From Chitinophaga flava (GTDB lineage Bacteria > Bacteroidota > Bacteroidia > Chitinophagales > Chitinophagaceae), in NCBI RefSeq assembly GCF_003308995.1, contig NZ_QFFJ01000002.1, positions 868,001 through 932,000 on the forward strand: DNA of 64,000 bases, given 5' to 3'. The notes beneath the pieces were generated by a model that worked only from the letters and a program-made list of their open reading frames with translations, made no database searches and was not told where the DNA came from. Numbering within the stretch: the stretch's first letter is position 1; the number at the start of each line of letters is the position of its first letter. Of the stretch, positions 1 to 8,043 are shown one piece after another. Position numbers and translations under genes: made by a program.

Positions 1-1
1 C

Positions 2-688
2 CTGTACAACGATGCCGGCTTACTCCGATACAGCGGCTTGTCCAGGGGTTATGGACTAAATACACTGTTGGTGCCCGCTGGTGCTGATTACCGTCTTATC
101 TTGTCGGATAGCACGGAGATATGGCTGAATGCCTCTTCCCGCCTACGTTTCCCGTTCAATTTCTCCGGTAATAAAAGAGAGGTATATCTGGAAGGAGAAG
201 CCTGGTTTAAAGTAAACGCCAACGCAGAACATCCTTTTGAAGTACATACGCCCAATACTACTGTTACCGTGCTGGGTACCACTTTAAATATCAATACCTA
301 CGACGATGAAAGAGTACGGGTGTCTCTGATAGAAGGTGCCGTCAATGTAAAAGGTACCACCGATGAAGTCGTGACGCTGAAAGCCGGTACTGAATCGGTA
401 TACGGCGATTACAACGGTATACGTACCGCCCCCTTCGATACTACGGAAGTGCTGAGCTGGATGAAAGGTGTCTCTGTTTATCAGGATAAAAAATTAAAAG
501 AGCTGAAACCCATGCTGGAACGCTGGTTTGGCGTACAGATAATCTTTGATAAACCTGAAATAGCCCACATCACAACCTCCGGTCAACTGGAAAAAAATAA
601 ATTAACAGCTTTCCTGCACCATCTCGAAACAACCAGTCGTATCCGCTATTATTTCTCCGGTAACGAATTACACTTTAACCTGCCCTAA
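2..688 (+). CDS. FecR family anti-sigma factor, C-terminal part (5' end outside window)
   Basis: The reading frame is open from the first bases of the window, so the N-terminus, including the cytoplasmic anti-sigma region and the membrane segment, is missing. What remains is the periplasmic FecR domain: the start reads N-T-L-L-V-P-A-G, then LSDSTEIWLNASSRLRFP, which matches the family pattern 'PxGxxYxLxLsDGTxVwLNaxSxLxyP'. The C-terminal ~70 residues fit the domain that follows FecR in Bacteroidota proteins (WFGVQIIFD, then a small beta-rich end). In this phylum these proteins sit between an ECF sigma factor and a SusC/TonB receptor and relay receptor occupancy to the sigma factor. The sigma gene would lie to the left, outside the window. 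The gene to the right is unrelated, so if a SusC/D pair exists it is not directly downstream. Family assignment is firm; the ligand is unknown. Confidence 0.9.
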   Translation: MYNDAGLLRYSGLSRGYGLNTLLVPAGADYRLILSDSTEIWLNASSRLRFPFNFSGNKREVYLEGEAWFKVNANAEHPFEVHTPNTTVTVLGTTLNINTYDDERVRVSLIEGAVNVKGTTDEVVTLKAGTESVYGDYNGIRTAPFDTTEVLSWMKGVSVYQDKKLKELKPMLERWFGVQIIFDKPEIAHITTSGQLEKNKLTAFLHHLETTSRIRYYFSGNELHFNLP

Positions 689-739
689 AATTCTGTTTGA
701 AATTGACTGGTATTGTTGATTCCTTTGTAATAATTTTTA

Positions 740-757
740 AATGAGCGACTGTTCATT
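740..757. promoter_or_regulatory. imperfect palindrome upstream of tetR, probable autoregulatory operator
   Basis: The 18 bp AATGAGCGACTGTTCATT have dyad symmetry with perfect 5-bp outer arms (AATGA/TCATT) and a further matching pair inside. The site sits directly before the -7-like box of the TetR gene, where a bound repressor would block its own promoter. A related motif lies at 1380-1393 before the next gene. The symmetry is seen; the function is inferred. Confidence 0.5.
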
Positions 758-765
758 TATATTTG
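758..765 (+). promoter_or_regulatory. -7 box of the tetR promoter
   Basis: TATATTTG matches the Bacteroidota primary sigma -7 consensus TAnnTTTG exactly. Transcription would start at about the ATG at 770, so the tetR message may be leaderless, and no ribosome-binding site is visible. A well-spaced -33 TTTG was not found. Confidence 0.45.
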
Positions 766-769
766 TGCC

Positions 770-1357
770 ATGAGACCAAGGGATGAAAACAAAGCTACCC
801 AGTTAAAGCAGACAGCCATCAGCATGATTGTGCGGGATGGCATCGAGGAATTTGGTGTAAACAAACTCGCCAAAGCGGTAGGGGTATCGCCTGGTACCAT
901 CTATATCTATTTTAAAGATAAGGAAGCATTGTTGCTGACACTTTGTGAAGAAGTAAGTGCCACTATGCTGGAGTCAAGCCTGAAAGACCTGCATCCCGGA
1001 ATGCCCTTTGAAGCTGGCATGCGGCTGCAGTGGAAAAACCGTTACCACTTTTCCCAAAAACATCCCGAACTGGTGGCGTTCATCGAAAAAGTACGCTATA
1101 CCTATGTGTATGAATCTATTGAGGAAAAACTGACTGCCACCTATGGCAAGTTGCTGGGTGCTTTTATTAAAAAAGCGATAGCAGATAAAGCACTGGCGGA
1201 AATGCCATTTGAAGTCTACTGGTCACTGGCATTTGCACCTTTATACCAGCTGATTAGTTTCAGCCGGCAACAAGGTGATCGCAAACGGAAGTTTGTACTG
1301 ACAGACACTGTGCTCGAAAAAGCGCTGGCGCGTGTGCTGAAGGGCCTGAAACCATAA
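770..1357 (+). CDS. TetR/AcrR family transcriptional regulator
   Basis: A 195-residue protein of normal TetR size. The N-terminal helix-turn-helix is clear: residues ~10-50 run through the family pattern with VNKLAKAVGVSPGTIYIYF and then K-D-K-E-A-L-L. The C-terminal ligand-binding part is helical and not specific enough to name an inducer. It has the usual divergent-ligand architecture of a repressor of efflux or stress genes. The next gene, 51 bp downstream on the same strand, encodes a HelD-like motor. Similar palindromes precede both genes, so the likely target is this two-gene unit. ATG 770 is chosen because the -7 box ends five bases upstream and the HTH begins about ten residues in. 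Confidence 0.9.
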   Translation: MRPRDENKATQLKQTAISMIVRDGIEEFGVNKLAKAVGVSPGTIYIYFKDKEALLLTLCEEVSATMLESSLKDLHPGMPFEAGMRLQWKNRYHFSQKHPELVAFIEKVRYTYVYESIEEKLTATYGKLLGAFIKKAIADKALAEMPFEVYWSLAFAPLYQLISFSRQQGDRKRKFVLTDTVLEKALARVLKGLKP

Positions 1358-1379
1358 AAATTTTTTGCTCTTTTAAATG

Positions 1380-1393
1380 AATGAGTGCTCACT
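1380..1393. promoter_or_regulatory. second operator-like palindrome, before the HelD-like gene
   Basis: AATGAGTGCTCACT is a 14-bp imperfect dyad (10 of 14 positions symmetric) sharing the AATGAG core with the site at 740-757. It lies 16 bp before the start codon of the HelD-like gene and just after the tetR stop. It is plausibly a second binding site for the TetR protein. No clear TAnnTTTG box was found here. Confidence 0.4.
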
Positions 1394-1408
1394 AAATAAT
1401 AAAAAAAT

Positions 1409-3457
1409 ATGTGTTTAATAACTGAACAAGAAGAAAGAGAACATCTGGAGGTTATTAAATCAGGAATAACCCAAACGATTCAGGCTGGTCAGCAGCTGGC
1501 TAAAAGGAAAGCGGCTGAACTGCTGGAACAGAAAACCTATTTGCGGGACAATAAAGAAGAAAAGGCCATCCTGCACCAATCAGTTACACAGATGGCTGGC
1601 AGCGGAGAAGCCGCTCTGGCGAAAGTAAAACAGTTACAGCGACTGTTGCAGACACCTTATTTTGGAAGAATAGATTTTAAAGAGAAGGAACATACGTCTG
1701 CACAACCGGTATATATCGGAGTTTGCGCGCTGAAAGACCCTGATTCCCATTCCAATCTTGTATATGACTGGAGAGCGCCGGTCAGCAGTATGTTCTATGA
1801 TTTTGAGACCGGCACCGCATTTTATCAGGCACCTGCCGGTGAAAGAAAAGGTGAAATCACACTTAAAAGACAATACCGGATCAAAGACGGACAGCTGGAG
1901 TTTATGATAGACACTGCTGCCCATATTTATGATGAACTGTTGCAGCGGGAGCTGAGCAATCGTTCTGATGAGAAGATGAAAAACATCGTAGCTACCATCC
2001 AGAAAGACCAACATGCGGTCATCCGTGAAGAAGAAGCTCCGGTACTGGTGATCCAGGGTGTGGCTGGTTCCGGAAAAACCTCCATCGCGCTGCATCGTAT
2101 CGCTTTCCTGCTCTATAAACACCGGGAAAACATCTCCTCAAATGATATCCTGATTTTATCTCCCAATAAAATATTTTCCGATTATATTTCTAATGTTCTT
2201 CCGGAGCTGGGTGAGGAAAATATTCCTGAAACAAGTATAGGCAGACTGGTGAATGAACTGTTGAATAATAAATATGTTTTTCAAACCCTTTTTGAACAAA
2301 CCAGTACTCTGATGGAAAACAAGGATGCAGGTTTGAGTGAACGAACCAACTTCAAATCATCCTTTGACTTTCTTCATTCGCTAAATGAATATGCAGTATA
2401 CCTGAATAATCATTTTTTTCAGCCGGAAGCCTTGCCAGTAGGGAGATATCTCATACCGTCAACAGTAGTGGCAGAACAATACGCATCTTATCACCGGCTT
2501 CCCTTATTGAAACGAATCCCGGAAACTGCCGGCGCAATCGTGCGGTATTTACAATATAAACATGGATATGAAGCAACAGCGGCCGACAAATCGCTGATTA
2601 AAAAAGCGCTTACCGCTATGTCGGGAAGTACCAACGTGTTGCAGTTATACAAAGCTTTTTTTACCTGGTGCGGAAAACCAGGCCTCTTTAAAATGTTGCC
2701 GGGGAAAGTATTAGAGCACCCCGATGCTTTTGGCCTGGCTTATCTCAGCATCTGCCTGGAAGGTGTCCGGCACAACCGGAAAGTAAAACACCTGCTGATA
2801 GATGAAATGCAGGATTATATACCGGTGCAATATGCGATCATATCCAAGCTGTTCAGCTGCAAACTCACGTTGCTGGGAGATATCAACCAGTCGCTGAATC
2901 CGGCTGGTAAAATGGGGCTTGATATCTTTAAGAAACTTTTTCCTCAATCACAGCAGGTGAAACTGAATAAAAGTTACCGCTCTACTTTTGAGATCATTTG
3001 TTTCGCGCAACAAATTGCCCCCAACAGTGAGCTGATCCCTGTAGAAAGGCATGGCAAGGTACCGGGGATTTACATCGAAAAAGACCCTGCTGCTGAAGTA
3101 ACGCGCATCCATACACTGATAATGGAGTTTGCAAAAAACAATAGTTATAAGTCCCTGGCCATTATCTGCAAAACAGAAAAAGAAGCCGCTGCCATGATGG
3201 AGACCTTGACGCATTTACGAGTCCCGGTGTCCTTGTTGACTGCTGCCAGTAACAAATTCACAGACGGGGTGATGGTGATCAGCGCCCACCTGGCCAAAGG
3301 GCTTGAATTTGATAAGGTGATCATTCCCATGGTTACAGAAAAAAACTATCAAACAGATATGGACAGAAGTATGCTGTACATTGCCTGTACAAGGGCGATG
3401 CACGAGCTGGATATCACTTGTTCGGGCCGGATTGCAGCCTGTTTACAGGTTCTGTAA
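1409..3457 (+). CDS. HelD-like superfamily 1 ATPase (RNA polymerase recycling factor family)
   Basis: A 682-residue UvrD/Rep-type protein. Residues ~5-90 are charged and helical, as in the N-terminal coiled-coil arm of HelD that enters the RNA polymerase secondary channel. The Walker A motif GVAGSGKT is at 217-224, followed by SIALHRIAFLLY. The Walker B-like LLIDEMQDY is near 462-470. Motif III-type LLGDINQSL and a C-terminal motif VI region (MLYIACTRAM) follow. HelD proteins are not DNA helicases in practice: they strip stalled RNA polymerase from DNA using ATP, and some actinobacterial members (HelR) protect against rifampicin. That role is established for the Firmicutes and actinobacterial proteins and inferred here. 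The length is close to Bacillus HelD (~770), slightly short. Pairing with a TetR gene suggests induction by a chemical signal. Confidence 0.85.
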   Translation: MCLITEQEEREHLEVIKSGITQTIQAGQQLAKRKAAELLEQKTYLRDNKEEKAILHQSVTQMAGSGEAALAKVKQLQRLLQTPYFGRIDFKEKEHTSAQPVYIGVCALKDPDSHSNLVYDWRAPVSSMFYDFETGTAFYQAPAGERKGEITLKRQYRIKDGQLEFMIDTAAHIYDELLQRELSNRSDEKMKNIVATIQKDQHAVIREEEAPVLVIQGVAGSGKTSIALHRIAFLLYKHRENISSNDILILSPNKIFSDYISNVLPELGEENIPETSIGRLVNELLNNKYVFQTLFEQTSTLMENKDAGLSERTNFKSSFDFLHSLNEYAVYLNNHFFQPEALPVGRYLIPSTVVAEQYASYHRLPLLKRIPETAGAIVRYLQYKHGYEATAADKSLIKKALTAMSGSTNVLQLYKAFFTWCGKPGLFKMLPGKVLEHPDAFGLAYLSICLEGVRHNRKVKHLLIDEMQDYIPVQYAIISKLFSCKLTLLGDINQSLNPAGKMGLDIFKKLFPQSQQVKLNKSYRSTFEIICFAQQIAPNSELIPVERHGKVPGIYIEKDPAAEVTRIHTLIMEFAKNNSYKSLAIICKTEKEAAAMMETLTHLRVPVSLLTAASNKFTDGVMVISAHLAKGLEFDKVIIPMVTEKNYQTDMDRSMLYIACTRAMHELDITCSGRIAACLQVL

Positions 3458-3489
3458 AATGAATGGCGGGAATTGCGCGCAGGAAATTT

Positions 3490-3497
3490 TATTTTTG
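3490..3497 (+). promoter_or_regulatory. candidate -7 box before the DUF1543 gene
   Basis: TATTTTTG fits TAnnTTTG and lies 27 bp before the ATG at 3525. A TTG at 3473-3475 is closer than the usual -33 spacing, so only the -7 element is convincing. Confidence 0.35.
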
Positions 3498-3524
3498 TTG
3501 TTATGACCGCTAAACCGTTTTTTA

Positions 3525-4082
3525 ATGGAAGATTTAAAACTTTATATGCTGTTGCTGGGCTGTGATTTGCCTGGCCGTCATACAGAACAACATGATGTAT
3601 TTTTTGGTGTTGCACGCAAGGTGAGCGACCTGGTGCCGGACCTGAAGGCTTTCTGGCCGGAAGCCGGTGAAAAGCTGCATGTTGACGGATGGAGGGAAGT
3701 ATCACATGTGAACAACTACCGCATCACCGTAGTGCCCAGAACAGAAACAGTGGACAATCCCGAACAACTGTACTTCCTGAATCTGGGAGGTTATAAACCG
3801 GGAGAAATGGAAGAGTTTCACTATAAGCTCCTGAGTGTTAACAAAGATATTGGTGCTGCCATCCGGGATGCCAAAGAAACCACTTTCTACAAACATACCG
3901 CCTTTGCTACCGCTACTTCCCATGTAGATGATAAGTACGGCGTAGACGTAGATGATATTATACCGGTGAAGGATATACTCCCTGCCCATGTGAGGGCACA
4001 GTATCAACTGAAACTAACACCTGTGGAAGATACCGTTACAGATGAATTGTATCTGGGGTATTTTCAGTTGCACAAATTATAA
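3525..4082 (+). CDS. DUF1543 domain-containing protein
   Basis: A 185-residue soluble protein with the two-part DUF1543 pattern. The N-terminal half opens LYMLLLGCDLPGRHTEQHDVFF, and the midpoint carries YFLNLGGYKPGEMEEFHYK, the hallmark (LGGYxxGxxEExH) of this family. No signal peptide or membrane segment is visible. Biochemical function is not known for the family. The gene stands alone: 67 bp separate it from the HelD-like gene and it has its own -7-like box. It converges on the small acidic gene to the right, with a hairpin between the two stops. Confidence 0.85.
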   Translation: MEDLKLYMLLLGCDLPGRHTEQHDVFFGVARKVSDLVPDLKAFWPEAGEKLHVDGWREVSHVNNYRITVVPRTETVDNPEQLYFLNLGGYKPGEMEEFHYKLLSVNKDIGAAIRDAKETTFYKHTAFATATSHVDDKYGVDVDDIIPVKDILPAHVRAQYQLKLTPVEDTVTDELYLGYFQLHKL

Positions 4083-4088
4083 TCCCAT

Positions 4089-4122
4089 CAGTTACGAATT
4101 ACGAATCCGTAATTCGTAACTG
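4089..4122. terminator. 15-bp perfect inverted repeat between convergent genes
   Basis: CAGTTACGAATTACG at 4089-4103 pairs perfectly with 4108-4122 across a 4-base AATC loop. It fills the 41 bp between the stops of two convergent genes, so it can act as a bidirectional terminator. It lacks a strong T tract. The arm GTTACGAATT also occurs around 18339-18348 in another intergenic gap, so this may be a dispersed repeat used as a terminator. Confidence 0.6.
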
Positions 4123-4123
4123 A

Positions 4124-4360
4124 CTATGAGTTTTCTTCATCTTTGTCTTCATCTTCTTCATCACCCATATCTTCATCAAACTCCAGTTCTTCCTGGTCTT
4201 CCTCATCTTCCTGCTCTTCCTGTTTATCCAGTTGATCATCATCTTTGCTCACATCATAATTACTGGTCTCTTCCGTTTGTTTGAATTCACCGGTTTCTTC
4301 CCGTTCGGTATGATGTTGTTCTCCTTCCGGTTGCCCGGCGGGTTTGCGTTTTTCTGTCAT
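4124..4360 (-). CDS. small, highly acidic low-complexity protein
   Basis: A 78-residue frame when started at the ATG at 4358-4360. An upstream in-frame start at 4405 is possible but its N-terminal extension looks unrelated. The first ~20 residues are basic/polar (MTEKRKPAGQPEGEQHH). The remainder is dominated by Glu and Asp (EEQEDEEDQEELEFDEDMG and further acidic runs), so the protein should be disordered and strongly negative. I recognise no family. Such proteins can act as nucleic-acid mimics, metal buffers or chaperone-like tails, but nothing here shows which. The stop lies 1 bp from the hairpin arm. The biased composition makes coding status less certain than for neighbours. Confidence 0.55.
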   Translation of the reverse strand: MTEKRKPAGQPEGEQHHTEREETGEFKQTEETSNYDVSKDDDQLDKQEEQEDEEDQEELEFDEDMGDEEDEDKDEENS

Positions 4361-4425
4361 AGTATCCGTTTTATAAAATGTTGCACAAAGACCAGGCCGC
4401 AGCACTTATAACCTTTTATCAAATA

Positions 4426-4459
4426 TTTGTCAGCGCGCCGCTATTTTTTTGATACTTTG
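4426..4459 (+). promoter_or_regulatory. candidate promoter of the TlpA-like gene
   Basis: A TTTG at 4426-4429 and a TACTTTG at 4453-4459 are separated by 23 bp. They resemble the -33/-7 pair of Bacteroidota with a slightly imperfect -7 box. The start codon follows 29 bp later. Confidence 0.4.
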
Positions 4460-4488
4460 CCAGCCACAACCAACCAACCATTCATCAA

Positions 4489-5649
4489 ATGAAAAAAGTT
4501 TTTCTTATTTGTGCTGCCCTGACAGCCATGAACCACCTGTATGCGCAGAAGGCCGGTGTGACCATTACCGGTAAAGTACCAGCTATCTTCAACGGTGAGT
4601 ATATTTTTCTGAGCAAAGGCGCCGGTTTTAAGAGTAACGTACTGGATTCTGCTAAAGTAGAGAAGGGTTCTTTCGCCCTTGCATACCCGCTGGAAGACAC
4701 CATCCAAGGCAGTATACGTGTAAGCAAAAAGACAGATGGTAAGTTTTACTATGGAAGCAGGACTTTATTCCTGAAGCCCGGTGACAACGTATCACTGACC
4801 GCGAAAGACACTTCTGTTGCCAATGTATTTGAAAGCATTGCGCTGAAAGGCACTCCGCTGACCCAGCAGTATGACCAGTTACAAGGCTCCCTTAAAAAAG
4901 TGAATGACAGCCTGCAGGTGGTAAGGGGCGCAGCGATGAGCCGGATGCGGGCATGGCAAGAAGGTAAACTGATTGACACCGCTGCGGAAATAGCTTCCAG
5001 ACAGGTGATGGACAACCTGTTGAAACAAAAGTCTGATATCACCGATGTTTTTATTGATGCACATCCTGATTATTATATCAGTCTGCTGGCTTTCAAGGAA
5101 AGCCTGGGTTCCCGCGTAAAAGACGTTCCGGCAGCGCAGCAACGTCTGAGCAAGTTTACACCGGCACTGCGTAATTCCACTTTCGGTCTGGGTATTAAAG
5201 ACTTACTGAATGCTTCTGCCAAACTGGGCATCAACCAGCAGGCGCCGGATTTTGCGTCTAAAACACCCGATGGGAAAACGCTGAAGCTGTCTGATCTGAA
5301 AGGTAAATATGTGCTGCTGGATTTCTGGGCCAGCTGGTGCGGACCTTGCCGGGCTGAGAACCCTAATGTGGCAAAGGCTTACAACCAATATAAAGACAAG
5401 AACTTTACCGTGCTGGGTGTTTCCCTCGACCGTGAAGGTGCACATGATAAATGGACAGAAGCTATTGAGAAAGATGGTCTTACCTGGCACCATGTGAGTG
5501 ATCTGAAATGGTGGAATGCAGATGCGGCTAAACTGTATCTTATTCATTCCATTCCTCAGAACTTCCTGATAGACCCCAATGGCCGTATCATTGCGCAAAA
5601 CCTGCGTGGAGAGGCTTTACAGCAGGAGCTGGAGAAATTAATCCACTAA
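4489..5649 (+). CDS. TlpA-like thioredoxin-fold protein with N-terminal DUF4369-type domain, exported
   Basis: A 386-residue protein with a signal peptide of about 20 residues ending LYAQ. Residues ~25-130 form the beta-rich domain common in Bacteroidota TlpA proteins (DUF4369 type), starting VTITGKVPAIFNGEYIFL. A helical linker follows. From ~245 there is an AhpC/TSA-Redoxin thioredoxin fold: APDFASKTPDGKTLKLSDLKGKYVLLDFWA, then the redox motif W-C-G-P-C with cysteines at 284 and 287. A cis-Pro-type region (SIPQNFLIDPNGRI) lies near the C-terminus. It is probably a periplasmic thiol-disulfide reductase supporting oxidative folding or cytochrome maturation; the partner is not evident from the neighbours. 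The gene converges on the thiolase gene with a 5-bp gap. Confidence 0.88.
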   Translation: MKKVFLICAALTAMNHLYAQKAGVTITGKVPAIFNGEYIFLSKGAGFKSNVLDSAKVEKGSFALAYPLEDTIQGSIRVSKKTDGKFYYGSRTLFLKPGDNVSLTAKDTSVANVFESIALKGTPLTQQYDQLQGSLKKVNDSLQVVRGAAMSRMRAWQEGKLIDTAAEIASRQVMDNLLKQKSDITDVFIDAHPDYYISLLAFKESLGSRVKDVPAAQQRLSKFTPALRNSTFGLGIKDLLNASAKLGINQQAPDFASKTPDGKTLKLSDLKGKYVLLDFWASWCGPCRAENPNVAKAYNQYKDKNFTVLGVSLDREGAHDKWTEAIEKDGLTWHHVSDLKWWNADAAKLYLIHSIPQNFLIDPNGRIIAQNLRGEALQQELEKLIH

Positions 5650-5654
5650 AAATA

Positions 5655-6917
5655 TTACCGCTCCAGGATCGCGACCACGCCCATTCCACCGGCGGTGCAG
5701 ATCGATACCAACGCTCTGCCTTCACCGCGTTCCTGGAGTATTTTAGCTGCCTGGGCCACTATTCTGGCCCCGGTGGCTGCAAATGGATGTCCTATCGCTA
5801 CACTGCCCCCTTTTGTATTCAGTTTGCTGCTGTCTATGCTTCCAAGTGGAGCGTCATATCCCAGTTTTTTACAGTAGGCTGCATCTTCCCATGCTTTCAG
5901 GGTACATAATACCTGTCCGCAGAAAGCTTCGTGTATTTCATATACATCAAAATCCTGCAAGCGCAGGTTGTTTCGTTTCAACAGGCGGGCTACTGCGTAG
6001 GTGGGTGCCATGAGGAGTCCTTCTCCGTGAACATAATCCACTGCAGCTGTTTCCGCATCTAACAGGTACGCCTGTACGGGCCATTGCCGGTGTTGTGCAT
6101 ATTCTTCGGAGGCCAGCAGCAGGGCGGCGGCGCCGTCGGTATAGATAGTGCTGTTGCCGGCGGTGAGCGTGCCTTTGCCGCTGAAGTCGAAGGCTGGTTT
6201 GAGGGTGGCTAACTTTTCGGGTGTAGTGTCTGAGCGGATGATGGTATCACGGCTCACATTTTTGAAGGGAAATACCAGTCCTTCGAAGAAGCCTGCAATA
6301 TAGGCGCGGGTGGCGTTCATATGGCTGTTGTAGGCGAGGGCGTCCTGCTCTTGCCGGCTGATGCCCCATTCCTGTACCATACGTTCGGTATGTTGTCCCA
6401 TAGACAGACCTGTGCGGGGTTCTACGATAGACGGAAATACAGGAGACAGATCGCGGAAGCGGAGGGAGGCCAGTATTTTAAGCCGCTCACCCAGTGTTTT
6501 GGCGCCTTTGAGGGCGGTGAGCTTCCAGGAAAGTTGCTGTTGCAGCTGGAGTGGCAGATCGCTGTTGGTATCGCTGCCCCCGGCGATGGCGGATTCTATC
6601 TGCCCTGCTGCGATGCGCAGTCCCAGCTGTATGATGGCGTCCAGGCTGGTACCGCAGGCTCGCTGTACGTTATAGGCCGGCGTATGCGGATCGAGGGAAG
6701 TACCCAGTACACATTCCCTGGCAAAGTTCCATTCGGTAGAACGGTTGAGTAATGCACCCAGGGCTACGTCGCCGATACGGACACCTTCCAGCTGATAGGC
6801 TTTGATAAGGGTATTTAAACAGGCTGTCAGCATTTCCTGGTTGGACACCCTGTTGTATTCCCGGAAGGATTTTACGAAGGGGATGCGTTTGCCGCCAATG
6901 ATAGCCACCTTTCTCAT
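5655..6917 (-). CDS. thiolase family acetyl-CoA C-acyltransferase (FadI-like)
   Basis: A 420-residue thiolase. The acyl-carrying nucleophile is Cys88 in NVQRACGTSLDA. The catalytic His377 is in GHPFAATGAR and the second Cys407 in CTAGGMGV near the C-terminus, giving a complete active site. The substrate loop and length suit the FadI/acetyl-CoA C-acetyltransferase branch, which performs the last step of fatty-acid beta-oxidation or the reverse condensation. No other beta-oxidation gene lies beside it, so it appears to be a single-gene unit. The upstream 129 bp to the next gene hold a hairpin and a GAT-rich stretch. Exact chain-length specificity cannot be read. Confidence 0.88.
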   Translation of the reverse strand: MRKVAIIGGKRIPFVKSFREYNRVSNQEMLTACLNTLIKAYQLEGVRIGDVALGALLNRSTEWNFARECVLGTSLDPHTPAYNVQRACGTSLDAIIQLGLRIAAGQIESAIAGGSDTNSDLPLQLQQQLSWKLTALKGAKTLGERLKILASLRFRDLSPVFPSIVEPRTGLSMGQHTERMVQEWGISRQEQDALAYNSHMNATRAYIAGFFEGLVFPFKNVSRDTIIRSDTTPEKLATLKPAFDFSGKGTLTAGNSTIYTDGAAALLLASEEYAQHRQWPVQAYLLDAETAAVDYVHGEGLLMAPTYAVARLLKRNNLRLQDFDVYEIHEAFCGQVLCTLKAWEDAAYCKKLGYDAPLGSIDSSKLNTKGGSVAIGHPFAATGARIVAQAAKILQERGEGRALVSICTAGGMGVVAILER

Positions 6918-6998
6918 AACTGTGATGCTTGTGATGGGTTATGATAATTATGATTGATTACGATGATGATGACTGAGGTAATGACTTTTTGTATTAAC

Positions 6999-7022
6999 CC
7001 GGCTGTCTTACGGGACAGCCGG
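6999..7022 (-). terminator. hairpin after the dehydrogenase gene
   Basis: CCGGCTGTC (6999-7007) pairs perfectly with 7014-7022 over a 6-base loop. It lies 25 bp past the stop of the 2-hydroxyacid dehydrogenase on the minus strand. The T tract behind it is weak, so termination may be partial. Confidence 0.55.
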
Positions 7023-7046
7023 CTTGTAATGTAGACTGCGATGCTG

Positions 7047-8012
7047 TTACAGGCTGGTCACCTGGTTGGGCAGTGGCTGGCCGTTGAAGGCAGCTAATAT
7101 ATTTTTTGCGGCCATTACAGACATGGCGTTTCTGGTTTCTACGGTGGCAGAGCCAATATGTGGTAATACTGCCACAGTAGGCATGTTCAGCAGCGGGTTG
7201 TCAGGATGCATGGGCTCGGGATTGGTGACATCCAGCCCGGCGCCCCAGATGATGCCCTGTTCGATAGCTGCGGTGAGGTCGGGTTCGTTGTGTATGGCGC
7301 CCCTGGCGGTATTGATGAATATAGCCGAAGGTTTCATCCGTTTGAAGGCGGCCATATCAAAGGTGTCGGCTGTTTCCGGCGTGAGGGCCGTATGAACGGA
7401 GAGTACATCACTTTGGGCCAGCAGCTCATCGAAAGATACTTTCACTGCGCCGAGTTTTTTTTCTGCGGCTTCGTTGTGGCCACGGTTGTGATAGATCACC
7501 TTCATATTAAAAGCGCTGACACAACGGTGCGCCATTACATAACCGATATTGCCCAGTCCCCAGATGCCCAGGGTTTTGCCTTCCAGGTCCATGCCCAGGT
7601 TGGCTGTAGGCTCGGAGAAGTTCCAGTCGCCGCGCAATATTCTCTTGTGCTGATAAAAGGCTTTCCGGGCTGCAGACAGCATCAGCAGAAAGGCGGTGTC
7701 TGCAGTGGCTGCACTCAGCACACCGGGCGTATTGGTAACAGGCACACCCAGCTCATTGGCAGCGGCCACATCTACGTGATTATATCCCACAGATAACAGC
7801 GCCACTACTTTCAGATGCCGGCACTGCTCCAGGAAAGGTCGGTCAATTGGATTGTCGCTGGCCAGCAGCAAAGCATCATACTGACGGCAGTGGGCGATCA
7901 GTTCTTCTGCAGAAAGGGCACGTTTTTCAGTCCATTGGGTAACGCTGATGCCTGCACGTTCCAGTAATTCCAGTCCATTGGGAGGGATGACCCTTGTAGC
8001 AAAAACCTTCAT
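7047..8012 (-). CDS. D-2-hydroxyacid dehydrogenase (glyoxylate/hydroxypyruvate reductase type)
   Basis: 321 residues from the ATG at 8010-8012. A TTG at 8049-8051 would add 13 unconserved residues and overlap the upstream stop, so it is not used. The nucleotide-binding motif GLGNIG is at 153-158. The catalytic set is complete: Arg237 in NTARG, Glu266 in DVTNPEP and His285 in PHIGSAT. The protein reduces small 2-oxoacids such as glyoxylate or hydroxypyruvate with NAD(P)H; which one cannot be decided. It starts 31 bp after the P-type ATPase gene, so the two are probably co-transcribed. No obvious functional link explains the pairing. Confidence 0.88.
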   Translation of the reverse strand: MKVFATRVIPPNGLELLERAGISVTQWTEKRALSAEELIAHCRQYDALLLASDNPIDRPFLEQCRHLKVVALLSVGYNHVDVAAANELGVPVTNTPGVLSAATADTAFLLMLSAARKAFYQHKRILRGDWNFSEPTANLGMDLEGKTLGIWGLGNIGYVMAHRCVSAFNMKVIYHNRGHNEAAEKKLGAVKVSFDELLAQSDVLSVHTALTPETADTFDMAAFKRMKPSAIFINTARGAIHNEPDLTAAIEQGIIWGAGLDVTNPEPMHPDNPLLNMPTVAVLPHIGSATVETRNAMSVMAAKNILAAFNGQPLPNQVTSL

Positions 8013-8043
8013 ATTGATGTATAATTTTTTATGTTTTGATGTA

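Noticed and set aside
3349..3705. 118-codon minus-strand frame across the helD/DUF1543 junction
   Set aside because: Covers two certain plus-strand genes and is not protein-like.
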